From: Lineus longissimus
Lineage: Eukaryota > Nemertea > Pilidiophora > Heteronemertea > Lineidae
Assembly (NCBI RefSeq): GCF_910592395.1
Contig: NC_088320.1
Span: 11,342,501-11,406,500, forward strand
Direction of reading: 5' to 3'
DNA length: 64,000 bases
How positions within the stretch are numbered: the stretch's first letter is position 1; every line of letters starts with the position of its first letter. Positions 23,706 to 34,228 of the stretch are shown here, piece by piece. The notes beneath the pieces were generated by a model that had not been told where the DNA came from, ran no database searches, and was given only the letters and a program-made list of their open reading frames with translations. The translations under genes were made by a program, and so were the position numbers.

Positions 23706-23869
23706 GTAAGTTACTTAAAAAACTTCCATAATCATATTTCGACTATTCTTCCGATTTAAAATACTCGATTTATAGAATATCTCCCTAAAATACATTTTTT
23801 ATACAATTTATATACAATTTTCCAATGAACATACATGCATTAACTGAAAGGTTTTATCTTAACTTCTAT

Positions 23870-25410
23870 GCCGCGTGCATCACTTGGCAATTTCTATTAT
23901 TTCTCCATCCAATATAATCTGAAGTGCTGGTTCGGTTTGGGTGAAGTGAAGCATAATAGAGCAAAGGAGTTTTTATTTTCATGTATCTGTCGAAGTCCAG
24001 GGATGAGGTGGGTTTTAACTGAAAGAATGCCAACATACGCGATGTTGCGAAAAATGCCAATACAATAACTATTTCTGCACTGTATATGGTGCACTGCCAC
24101 TTGCGATGTCGGAATCGCATTTATCCACTTCCAATGGCGCAAAGCAAAAGCTTTTGATGGTTCGGTTTCGGTGAACTGAGCAAAGGCGGGCACGTGCGTT
24201 CTCGCAATTTCATTCAGTGGTAACCTACCATATAAAGGTGTAGGAGTTAGATATATATATTGTCGCCGAACGCGAATTTGCTTGAATCGTTTGTCTGGGT
24301 GTTTGGGCGAGCAGTGGAGCGTAAAATAACAAAGCCGTATGAATTGCGTGCGTTGCCGCAATCGTAATTTCATGTAGTGGAAACCTCAATGAATGCAAAT
24401 GACTCTTGGCATCGTCTTTTTGCGCCCCCTTAAACAAACCGAACGGACAGAAAACGACAACGCATGCAATGCTTTTTCAATTTACGCCACATTGTACTGC
24501 CCTAAAACAAATCCAAAATCTCAATACGTTGAAATTCACACGTATACTAAACCAGTTTGCTTTCATCGCCACAATAAACAGGGGATCCTTAGCAGTCTGT
24601 GGTGTGTTTACGCCTGATCAACCAATATAAAGTCACATGAAGAATTCCGAGAAGCTGAAGAACTTCGAATGCGCGAACATGCAGTTCTATAGTCCTCCTA
24701 AAGGATGGCTCGTGTTTCTAACTGCTCTCTAAGGTTTTGTCAAAGCAGCCATCATACCTCAACCATTCTCCAAAGCAGTCATGCCTTCTCTCCTTGCCCT
24801 GGTGATTGGCTTTTCATGCATCGTAGAGCGTGGTATAAAGCGTAGAGCATGGATAAGATGAAAAAAGAACAAAACCACCTCTTTTTGACGTACAGAATAA
24901 CATGTCGAATGAAGAATAAAAAAAAGGACCAGTATGGAAAAATAGCTTTGTGGTGACACATTGGTCAGGGAGAACCTCCTTCCTACGTTGTTACCCTCTG
25001 CTGATGGCAATGAGAGAATTTTTGGCAGAATACACTTACCTTTTGAAAAGATGCTACCGCACTACGCTTGGAGTCCAACGACTGAAATGGGTGTTGGTTC
25101 GGGCAAGGTTTAGTATTTGTAGCCAGGCCCGGCAGGGCTTATTCTGGATGTCCGTCGGGTTGTTTAGCACAAAGCTCTCGTGAATACTTGCTAATTCTGC
25201 TTCGTCACTGCAATATCTGCAAAAATGCTAATGACACTCGTCTTCAACTTCAACCTGTTACTCCTACTCACTTGACATCTTTCAAATTGTAAGGATAGGT
25301 ATACACTCACGGTGACAGGGCCCGGATTTGAGAAGCCAGGATTTGTAATCTGGAATAACTGGCATGGATTTAGGACTAGAATTCCTCACAGGTATTTGGG
25401 AAGGTCTCTA
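23870..25410. repeat. Diverged copy of the palindrome arm (part 1 of the shrunken copy)
   Basis: This aligns in the same orientation with left-arm 8290-10200. Examples are 'ttgcgatgtc' and 'gcaaagcaaaagcttttg' near 24100-24150, and the almost unchanged block 25020-25160 against 9815-9965. It lacks about 490 bp of arm sequence (roughly 9280-9765) and has an extra partial duplication at its start. It is far more diverged from the arms than they are from each other, so it is an older copy. Confidence 0.85.
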
Positions 25411-26227
25411 TGATTCGAGGGACTATCTTTCCGCTGACACCATCGCCCCTGAATTATGTACACAATACGCAGCTAATGCACGCCGTGGTCATATATTGTA
25501 GAGACTAGATAAATTTGGTGGGAGTTTCAAATTTTGAATTTTGAATGAGCATTCTGGGCCTTCGTATACGTTGAATGCATTTCTAGCTAACTACGTTCAT
25601 TCACGAGACATGGAATATTTGTACACAGTGTAAATAGGACTTGACCTGTTCTCTCACAATATTATGGCAACAGGAAGTGCCGATACACTTTGGGTTGATC
25701 GGGAATCAATCAAGCTATTTCATTGTATATATTCTGCCTCAAAAGCGCAGTGTTAGTCGACATGCATCATTTCTGCTCATTCATCACTCACTGATCAACT
25801 TGTGCCCAGAGTTTGAACATGAACAGTAGAATTACATAGTAATGACTCATGCAGGAATTTGGTACACTGCGGACGCTGTTGGCCGGTGTAACAGTAACAA
25901 ATGCCCCCCCCCCCCTGGAAAAAGTGTCCGGCCCTATTGTATTCTGCAATATTGTTCTAAAGAGACCCTGACCGTCAATAGCTCAGAGATCGAAGCGCAT
26001 AATATAATCCTTTGTTTCCCGGGCATTCTATCCTAGGACATTTTAAACTTCTACACCGGCCTTGTTCCTCATCTAACCACTGCGACAAGTGCTGAGCTTT
26101 CTGGAAATTTTGCACCGACGACCACAACGAATTGGCGAGGGAATGAGGTGCTGATAGTTTATCAACTGGCTGTAAGGAGCGCTGTAGTCGGAATAACATT
26201 TTGTGATCAATTTTCGCTAATTAGCAC
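25411..26227. other. Middle of the shrunken palindrome copy, with a spacer fragment
   Basis: Bases 25541-25566 and their left flank match the reverse complement of palindrome spacer 13780-13830 (about 31 of 35 bases agree around 'tgagc.ttctgggc.ttcgta'). A C run lies at 25903-25914. A 28 bp block near 26036 ('ggacattttaaacttctac') recurs inside a different element at 59503. No gene recognised. Confidence 0.65.
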
Positions 26228-26400
26228 AAATAAAGTTTAAAGTAGTCTTATTCCAAGTCAGCTTATGTAACCTGAGATTTTATAGTACAAAGATGTTTGC
26301 ATTCAATCGTGTTGTTTGATGTTTATTCACAGGTACATTGTACGTCAACTAACAATACAGCGCTGTGCGTGCGTGTACCATCTAAACCATGGGAGATATG
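26228..26400. repeat. Diverged copy of the inner palindrome arm, opposite orientation (part 2)
   Basis: 'taacctgagattttatagtacaaa', 'gtttgatgtttattcaca' and the following 'tacgtcaactaac.atacagcgc' match right-arm 15135-15270 in plus orientation. This is the inverse of the orientation seen in 23870-25410. Homology stops near 26400. Confidence 0.85.
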
Positions 26401-27257
26401 CAGTATGGGAAAGAAGTGTATAAATACTGTAGTTTCATGAAAATAACACCACTTAATTAACAGCCGGTGTCGCCGCCCCTGACTCATAGGGTGGCGAACA
26501 GAGCTGTTGAGAAGGCCGATCATTGGCTGGGATTCCTGAGAGGGTTGTCCAGGCCTCATATCCAATATACTTCAGTTTCGAGTCCAATCCTTATTGTTTG
26601 GGTTGATGAAACCGATTCAGGTCTCCTATGAATAGGATAATGGGATCGGGCCTTCGGCCGTTGTACTGAGTGTCCAATAACATTTTCAACTAATCGTCAT
26701 TGGTAGTGTAAAGGGTGTCCCAGTGCCAATGGCTGATAGTGTACAGGGTGTCCATGAAAAAAGTCCAACTGACATATTGGCTTCTGCTGGTTTTAGGGAC
26801 TGACCTGCCCTTTCAAAGTGAGGCACTGCTCAGGGAGGTAATGGAGCATGTCTTCGGGTCTTATCATCCCTTACCAGCTTCGGGCTTTCAAAGATACTTT
26901 TCAGTGCGAAATTGGTAAGAATGAGAAGTTGTCCGTCACATATCGGGAGACAAAACCGAACATCCCTCTGAATATACAGTCTTGTCCGAAGTGATCAGTG
27001 AAGGAAAAAAAAAGAACGATGAGAATCCCGATTAACTTTTTTTTCAAAGCTAAAGAAAGATACACATTATTAGATTGTCCAGCTTTCAGAATCGTACCCA
27101 CAATCATTCACAACACCCACAGTCAATTCAATTCCATCACAATGTCCTCCTCGACTACATTCACGAACTCTGGTCCATCCACGGCAGTCTCCTCTTCTTC
27201 CTCCAATATAGCATGTGGTCCAGCTTCGATTTGCCTTGGTCGAAACGATGCTTTAAA

Positions 27258-27966
27258 TCAGCTGACGATAATGACCTCATCAACACCATCCCAGGCATCT
27301 CTGATGATGTTGGCCACGTCTCTCAGGCCGATTTGAGGGCAGTCTCCTCGTTCGTCCGTGTGGTCCTTCTTCCACGATTTCCATTGTCGCCGTACGTGAC
27401 ATTTGAAGGACTTCATGACTGCAACGTCTAACGGTTGTACGAGGGATGCGCAACCAGCAGGTACGTAATCCAGGCTGCCTCTCATGTCGCGGACTCTCGC
27501 CCGGAAGTTCTCTGTCCGGTGGACCCGATAATGATCAACGATTAACAGGAACTGGTCGATCTCGTTGTCGGTGACGTAGGGTGATAGGATTTCATCTAAC
27601 CAGTGGTGCGCCGTTTCCTCCCTCATCCAACCAGTTTCCGATTGGGTAATCTTTACATCTGCTGGTGGGTTGTCTTGGAGGGCTGCAAACACCCGGACGA
27701 AACCTCTTCTGGGGAAAGTGATGTGCGCCGGCAACTTTGCTCCAGCGGCTGCGATGCAGAGGGTGACGGTGTATCCCAGCTTCGTATTGGACCTGGATGA
27801 TCGGACGTCTATGGCCTTCTCCCCCGTGGTGTTGGCCGTGTACATGGTTCTCATATCAACAGGACAAAGGTTTGGTCCATGTTAAAGAAGAACTGCATCT
27901 GTATATCAAGACGATCGATGCTCCCAGTAACCGCATCTCGGAAGGTCTGGACGCAAGGGCCCAACG
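27258..27966 (-). pseudogene. Pogo/CENP-B-type transposase, DDE_1 catalytic half
   Basis: A 198-codon frame carries two of the three catalytic acidic residues of the DDE_1 fold: LLIVDHYRVHR and SLVQPLDVAVMKSFK. The first, in FFNMDQT, is readable just upstream near 27870 in a shifted frame, so one base is missing between them. The order NMDQT, VDHYRVH, QPLDV matches pogo/Tigger/jerky transposases. Broken by the frameshift and separated from its N-terminus. Confidence 0.85.
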
Positions 27967-30679
27967 CGCCGCGTAGCGGCAAAAAAGCGAAGCTGGCGAA
28001 ACATTTATAACGGGTCACCGTCACTTATTATTGGACTTATAGCGCATTTACGGGGTTGCAACTATTTTGCTTTATAGTGTCACCATGAAAGAAAAGCATG
28101 CGACCTAACGCCGATCTATTTGTATAAAGTGATAATTGGAAGGTATATAGTAGGAAATATCAATAAAATAATCATTCCATGTCGTCTTTTGAGGGCATTT
28201 TTGATTGTAAAAAATATATGTGTACGTCACCGTAGTCTCTGCAATGATAATTTTATCAGAGCAGTCTCGCACAAGTAGAAGTTCTTTACCTACTAGTTCT
28301 TCACTTATTAGTCTCAACGTCTGGCGCAAAGCCAGACGTTTTCCATTACGATTTCACTACGATGTTTGACAATAAGGAGCAGTGCGCGAGATATGCTAAT
28401 GAGCAGACTTCCCTCGCTTGAGTTTCTGAAGAATGTTCCATATCGCGCTAAGCTCATCACTGCTGATTATGACAGGCGTGCAGCGGTAGGTATCTGCTCC
28501 CCAACTTCCACCCTAATAGTTTACGGTACAATAAGTTACCATTTGATGAGAATGGGACAATGCCCTCACTGTGTATGGAGTCATAGGGATAAGAAGACAT
28601 TATTCATTAGTGTTGGTACAAGTGATTTTGCCCAAAAAGCATGCGCATTCAAAAAACAAAATATGCAAGGTATCACGTACATGACCATGACGACGTGCAG
28701 AAAGTGCACTGGCCAGTGCATACCCTATGGCTATGTATAGTCAACATGGTAAACATGAACAACATCATTATTCATCGGCAGTTCATTTTACTCCGAGCTT
28801 TTCCTGAAACATATTGCCATGATGATTAGGCCTACCATGTACCATGACCAATAACGGCACTAGATCATGTAGATGTCAACAAGTTCACATGAACCGTATA
28901 ATCCCGCATAATCCCGCATGGCGCATGTGGGGCATGCGTCTAAACCAAAGCCCCAAAATCACTTGTTTTGGTCTATTTCACTTGTGTTTCCCCCGTCTCC
29001 CAGTCCATAATACATTTACAGTTTACAATCCCCGATCATGGCCCAACAAAAGGTCATCGGTTGACTAAAGCCAAGGAACACAACTGTTCAATGGATTTAT
29101 AGTTGAATGCGATCAAACTACGTCTTTTCAATCGTGGATTGTAAATTTAACCCCATGGGCCTAGGGAAGGCCCTATAACAATACTTTCGACACAGTTATT
29201 ATCTCCGCTGCCTCCACCATGTTACACACAGTGCTCACTGCTGATTCTAAAATGCGCCACCTAGTCAATTGCACTATCGTCATCACCTCATCATACTTCA
29301 TTGACATCACAGGCACACATTGACATAGACCACTGTTGCAATCAACGACACAGTCGCTATCCAAGTAGCATTATAGAGGTAATTATCATTATCATACCTC
29401 ATTAGCATGTGAACCAATCGCGTCGCGTCCTTTGCGATCACGGCAAAGCCTCATGGAATAATGTCTTTCAACGTTGAATAATTTTTCATATTCCATGCCT
29501 ACAACTTCAATTTCTTCATAATCCATGGCTAGAAGTTCAATACTAATATAATATCCAAGATAAAGTTACAAGAAGTAGTCAATAGGGGTCTCTCACCTCT
29601 CACTGTATGTCCACACTATTCACGCTTGTACGAGGAATACATTCAATGCTGAATCTAACAACACCCAGTGCCCTTACTCTGTATATTAGTCACTGGAAGA
29701 TGGCCCATTTCACTCCTTGCTTCTACTTCACCTATAGTCTCATTGCAAACGCCTCAGTTCTATGATATCACATTCACTTTCAGCTGTCATGCAACGCAAC
29801 AACTGTGCTATCTGCCATCGCACATCAACGAAGAAGTGCAGCCGCCCACATTCCACCTCACGTCTGTCCGACCAGCTGCAATCCTCGAGGACGCCCCACT
29901 GTACCACGATTTCACTACGATGTTTGACAAGAAGGAGCAGTGCGCGAGATAGGCTAATGAGCAGACTTCCCTCGCTTGAGTTTCGGAAGAATGTTCCATA
30001 TCGCGCTAAGCTGACCACTGCTGACCATGACAGGCGTGCATTGGACTGGTACAGGTTGGAACTGAACATTGAATATGCTGGTGGTGACGCTTTCTGATGA
30101 GAAGTTGGTCGTGACTGATGCAGTATCCTTGGACTTGTCCACAGCATCGTTCAATCATTGCTCTCTGAGCTGCCTTGATTCTGCCTTGATTCTGTACCCA
30201 AATACTAAGACCAAATGCCTGTTGACTGTGCTTTAAGAGAGACTGGCGCCATGCCTAGAGATATGACTGACCCCTATTGGCAAATTTGTATGACTTTATC
30301 TTGCCTACCTAGCTGCTGCCTATAGTCTCCCTTTAACTGCGGAACACTTCAAAGTCGATAAAATGCCATGTTCCACCTTTTAATGTGTTCAGACTGCCAT
30401 TTTCAAAATAATCAAGTCAGGACACTGCCTTCTAGTCTCATAATAAATTTTGCTTTCCTCAATATATAATAACATTTCTTCTTCTTCAATGCTTTCATCA
30501 TTCCAAACTTCTCCTCCTCTGACTTTTACAGGGGTACAGTCCTGGCAATCAAAACCCAAATACTGAGACCAAATGCCTGTTGACTGTGCTTTAAGAGAGA
30601 CTGGCGCCATGCCTAGTCTCTCTTAAAGCACAGTCAACAGACACCAACCCCCTCAGACTCAGAAACCACAAACGCCCAA
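27967..30679. other. Repeat-filled insert splitting the pogo transposase
   Basis: Two ~140 bp direct repeats (about 28343-28482 and 29903-30042) share 'gcgcgagata.gctaatgag' and 'gttccatatcgcgctaagct'. A second pair of direct repeats (about 30198-30260 and 30556-30615) leads into a perfect hairpin. Several frames overlap the first repeat pair (for example ..SLEFLKNVPYRAKL..) in two registers, and none has start or splice support. The origin of the insert is not recognised. Confidence 0.55.
30577..30640. repeat. Perfect 26 bp stem, 12-base loop hairpin
   Basis: Bases 30577-30602 (starting ctgttgactgtgc) are exactly complementary to 30615-30640, around the loop ggcgccatgcct. The 5' half and the loop also occur at about 30216-30275 as a direct repeat, but there the complementary half is absent. 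The hairpin arose by an inverted duplication next to one copy. Confidence 0.9.
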
Positions 30680-31237
30680 CCCTTCCTGCTACCCTAATAC
30701 TTCTGGATCCCTGCAGCAGCATCAGCGGGGACGGTCGTAGTATTCTTGGTCACCTTCCGTAGGGACACGTGGCGTCTCTTCATCAAGCACTCCACCCAGC
30801 CTATGGATGCGTTGAAATATCATAGCTGAGGGCGACAATGCTGAATCCCTTCTCTGACATCTTGGGCTAACTCATTCCACCAGCTTTGCCACACTACAAA
30901 CGCCTTATCTTGAATGTCGAGAACGGAGACTGCGAGGCGACGCTCTCTCATCTGCTGCAGCCATTGGTAAAGCTCGTCCTCAACCTGTGGCCATAAAACA
31001 GATCACGGGGCTCCATCACCGTCTTCTTCCGGCCATGCCCTTGTTCTTGCTTCTGCTCGAGGTCCTCGATATTACACCTTCTAAACGTCTCCCGGGGATG
31101 TTGTAGTGGGAGGCGAACTCTCTCATATTGCGCACCGTACCGTTCACCAGTGCCTCCTTCTGGTCTCTCAGGTAGGCAAGTTTTTCTGTCGCGGTGTAGC
31201 GCGGGCGTCGTTTTCTCAGCAGCTCTACAGCATCCAT
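30680..31237 (-). pseudogene. Pogo/CENP-B-type transposase, N-terminal DNA-binding half
   Basis: From a Met at 31237 the minus strand encodes MDAVELLRKRRPRYTATEK..., a psq-type helix-turn-helix with the NMREFASHYNIPGRRLEG segment. After a frame change comes a CENP-B-type second helix-turn-helix (VEDELYQWLQQMRERRLAVS, then VLDIQDKA). At least one frameshift and an in-frame stop are present. In intact pogo-like transposases this part directly precedes the DDE domain, which here lies 2.7 kb downstream. Confidence 0.75.
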
Positions 31238-31590
31238 TGTCGCACAGGTTGTCTGCAATGTGGGTACCCTCAGTTGGGCTTCATTTATAGGCCTAAGAGG
31301 CCCTAGAATTACACAAGAAAACCACAAATCCTAGAAACTTCGTTTCTGTTTCCACGTAGGCCTAGGGAGTCTAAATCAAAAAAAGAGAGTTGTAGAAAAA
31401 CTCGTTTTTCTTCGGAATTTCGCGACTACTATCATTGCCTGAATCTCACTTTGCTTTACTAATGCAAGCATTCGTAGATTTTCCTTCAGAGTTTCAATAA
31501 GGACTTTTTTGTTTTGGGGGGTTTGGATCAATCTAAAAGGTGCTTCATTTTATGAGACAACCTGTATAAACGGTCGGCGAGTGGTCTTAC

Positions 31591-32197
31591 CATTGACGTC
31601 ATTCCACATGCGCACTCATCGACCAGTAGGAAACTAACAACACGACCACGAGTATGAAACTGTGAGGGACTCAGAAACGGAACCTGTAGTGACATCGCCA
31701 AGGTGTTGAACGGCATAATCCAACTGTAGGATGCATGTTCTATTCCCAATCTATATGGAATGGCGTACAGGCAGGTAAAAATGCCAGCAGAGCCATCCAC
31801 AATTGCGAAGTCGAACTTCTCTTTATCAACTTTTCAATAAGGTCGGGTTGTCAACCATGTTTTCACTATCGGTCTGGACGATATTGAACATATTTTGCAA
31901 TTTTGTGGAAGTCCCTTCTTTAGCCAAGCCCTTTTGGAACTCAACAGTGTCCAGTTTTAATTCTTCTTCACTAGTTTTGTATCGTATGATTTTCACGCCC
32001 GACTTTAGGATATTACTGGGGACCTTCAGACCTGAGTGGACCACTATGGGGACTTCGTGGCCATTCTTCAGAAGCCCGTCTCCGATTAAACTCAACTGAA
32101 AAACGTGGCTCTTGATCATTAGCGGCAGGAGGAGGATTTTCTTACCAAGGGAGGAGGAAGTCACCAACAGAAGGACTAGGACGAAAATTCCCTTCAT
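31591..32197 (-). pseudogene. UDP-glycosyltransferase (UGT family 1) first exon, with a frameshift
   Basis: Starting at the ATG at 32197, a signal peptide (MKGIFVLVLLLVTSSSLG) leads into KILLLPLMIKSHVFQLSLIG. This is the N-terminal Rossmann start of membrane UGTs, whose His (in KSH) is the family's catalytic base. The frame ends in a stop at 31826. The family-typical continuation DFAIVDGSAGIFTCLYAIPY resumes one base out of register and runs to a donor (TCAATG|gtaaga) at 31590. Removing one A from an AAAA run near 31832 would join them, so this is a recent pseudogene or a sequencing error. The UDP-sugar-binding C-terminal exons would lie further on the minus-strand 3' side, beyond the inserted pogo element. 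A 'ctttgcag' acceptor upstream near 32214 suggests a 5' untranslated exon. Confidence 0.82.
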
Positions 32198-32504
32198 CTT
32201 GCAACTGGTGAACCTGCAAAGAACTAAGCAATAATTTTGATGCTATACAATTTTATATCATGTTTTTCAGCACCTCGTACACAAGTTATTGTCAGGTCGT
32301 CACTGCATGTTGGTAACGCATTTAAAGGGACAACTTGGTCATGGCATTTAGTATTGGAATAATGTTAAATTTTATCATGATATTGGTTGTTCTTAACACA
32401 TATAAAATTTTGTGAGGATTGATCGGCTCTAGGGGTACTTTTTTACAAAAACCAATGAACAGCCATGTACATGTAATGTACACAGTGTTTAATGCAGGGC
32501 TCTC
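32198..32504. other. No feature recognised (upstream side of the glycosyltransferase exon)
   Basis: AT-rich flank. A possible minus-strand splice acceptor (ctttgcag) lies near 32214. No TATA box at a sensible distance and no other structure was seen. Confidence 0.5.
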
Positions 32505-32690
32505 GGTGATCAGTGGCAAAGTGGTTAGAGCGCCGGGCTTATAACCAGGAGGTCGTAGGTTCGATACTAAGTCGAATCAACACTGTTTCATCTGTGTGTC
32601 CTTTGGTAAGACACTTCACCCTACTTGCTTCTCTCCACCCATTAGTATAAGGTTACCAGGCTGACTTTAACTTTTTAACTTAGCTGGCCA
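32505..32690 (+). repeat. tRNA-derived SINE
   Basis: The head resembles a tRNA-Ile(UAU): an A-box-like 'tggcaaagtggttagagcgc', an anticodon-loop-like 'cttataa' and a B-box-like 'ggttcgata'. It is followed by a body with 'gtgtcctttggtaagacactt' and 'ctctccaccca', motifs common in invertebrate tRNA-SINEs. The acceptor and T stems do not pair well, so this is not a functional tRNA. The 3' end is unclear. Confidence 0.7.
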
Positions 32691-32742
32691 TCACGCAGGT
32701 AAGGGGGAGGAGGGCATTTGTAAATTTGCGCTCAGCTGTGTG

Positions 32743-32762
32743 ATGGGGGGGGGGGGGGGGGG
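32743..32762. repeat. Homopolymer G run (about 18 G)
   Basis: A long G tract just after the SINE. Similar runs occur near 7000 (G), 25903 (C), 49557 (C) and at the two LINE 3' ends. The lengths may be unreliable in any assembly. Confidence 0.8.
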
Positions 32763-32933
32763 AGTAGAACATTTAATACGTCGTAAGTACCGGTATGAAA
32801 AAGAAGCGACGTTCAGGTTAGAATTTATAGGAAGGTATAAATATGAACTATTGCAGGGCATAATTCTAGCTCGGGTGGAGCTCAAATGTTGGTCAAAATC
32901 TCGGCTCTGCCTCGGTTTTAGTCTACAATTTAG

Positions 32934-33224
32934 TGTTATATATAGTTTAGACCCTTCCATGAGGAGCCTCAGCGTTAGGACCCTCCGTCACGTGACCACG
33001 TGGAAGGAGGCTGATCTCCAGGTATAAACTGGGTCAAGCGATCAGAAGTACGCGGACCTCCGTCTCTATAGGTCACGCGTTGCCCTATCTATTGTCTATT
33101 GCTGGTCATCCGACTCTTGCCCTGATGTGGCTTCTTGTCTAGGACATTATAGTGAATAAACTTATAACATGATAAGAGGATATTCTTAGTCTATTCGAAT
33201 TCTGTTGACGATCCCAACATGACA
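32934..33224 (+). repeat. 5' LTR of the Gypsy element
   Basis: Starts TGTTATATATAG and ends CCCAACATGACA. It contains 'cacgtgaccacgtgg', a TATAAA-like promoter string near 33022 and GTGAATAAAC near 33152 as the polyadenylation signal. The next bases, TGGTGGAGAACCGG, occupy the primer-binding-site position, but I could not assign the tRNA. Confidence 0.92.
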
Positions 33225-34228
33225 TGGTGGAGAACCGGCTTTATCGTAAATTTTCTCTGATCGGGACTTCGTGAATCCTCTCACACGTGCTCATGTGCTA
33301 TCTTCCGACTTTAGGATATTCCATCATCCTTCAAAATGCCCTCTAATGGCAAATATATTCAAGCGGAACATCTTATAACGGACTACTCTCTACTGTAGGA
33401 CCGATTTTCAACTTCAACAGGCCGCCAGGTTGTATATCACCAATTCCGTCCCGAACTCATCATTTTAGAAACTGGTCGTGCCGATTTCTTGACGCCATAT
33501 TGAGCGCCTTGCTCGATGGATTGTTATACGTCACAGCACCACGTGATTGTGAGCGCCGCCTCTGATTGGCTCTACCGTAACTAATTACCATGCAAATCTA
33601 TACGCAAACGTGTTTCATCGCCGTGGATTCAACTCTGTGATCCCCGTTTCCGAGACACTGTAAAAATTGTTTTGACAGCCGTCACTATCTGTCTTATCAG
33701 CTGACCCTGATGTCTACACGTACCATGATATGCCAGTACCAAGTATTCTCCAAGACTTCGTCTGTTTCCTCATGATCATCATCCAAGACTGTGTCTCCTC
33801 GTGATCATCATCCAAGACTGTGTCTCCTCCGTGTTCAAGACTGTGTGTGTTTCTTCATCTTCATTCAAAACTTTGCCGACTGTTAGTGATTGTGACATCA
33901 CCAAGTGACATTCCAGCAGAGGCTATGGATCAACTGTTCCTTAATAGACTTACATGTGATTGTTGATTTGCCTTATGATTACCATGCTGTGATAACATTT
34001 CTTGCCCTGTTTCAGTTCACCAAGACAGCCCCTTCGCCCCTCGCCATTGAAATGTATTGTAACTAACTTTTCCGCCCATTCCAGTACATGCAACATCCTG
34101 ATGTAACTAACTTTTCACCGCCATTTCAGCATTTTCTTCCAGCCAACTGAACAGTATCACCACCCCCCATCCTCCAATAGAGAATTATCTTTTTCCCATA
34201 ATATAATAGATTGACAACATAAACCAAA
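33225..34228 (+). other. 5' leader of the Gypsy element
   Basis: Non-coding leader between the primer site and gag. A 27 bp tandem duplication ('gatcatcatccaagactgtg') occurs near 33772-33830. Confidence 0.7.

Larger units (their letters stand above)
26744..31564 (-). mobile_element. Pogo-like (Tc1/mariner group) DNA transposon, defective
   Basis: The left end reads CAGGGTGTCCATGAAAAAAG. The right end, reverse-complemented, reads CAGGTTGTCTCATAAAATGAAG. Each is flanked by a TA dinucleotide (26742-26743 and 31565-31566), the target site used by this superfamily. Inside, on the minus strand, lie an N-terminal DNA-binding part (30680-31237) and a DDE part (27258-27966) of one transposase, separated by about 2.7 kb of unrelated, internally repeated sequence. 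A second TIR-like 'aagggtgtccc' precedes the left end at 26711. The right end falls in the intron following the glycosyltransferase exon. Confidence 0.75.

Noticed and set aside
29740-30147. 135-codon minus frame and overlapping plus frames around the 28.3/29.9 kb duplication
   Set aside because: Several frames are open at once, the two repeat copies disagree on stops, and no start, splice or family evidence exists.
32515-32580. Candidate tRNA-Ile(UAU) gene
   Set aside because: The A- and B-box-like strings are present, but the acceptor and T stems do not pair, and the body continues into SINE sequence.
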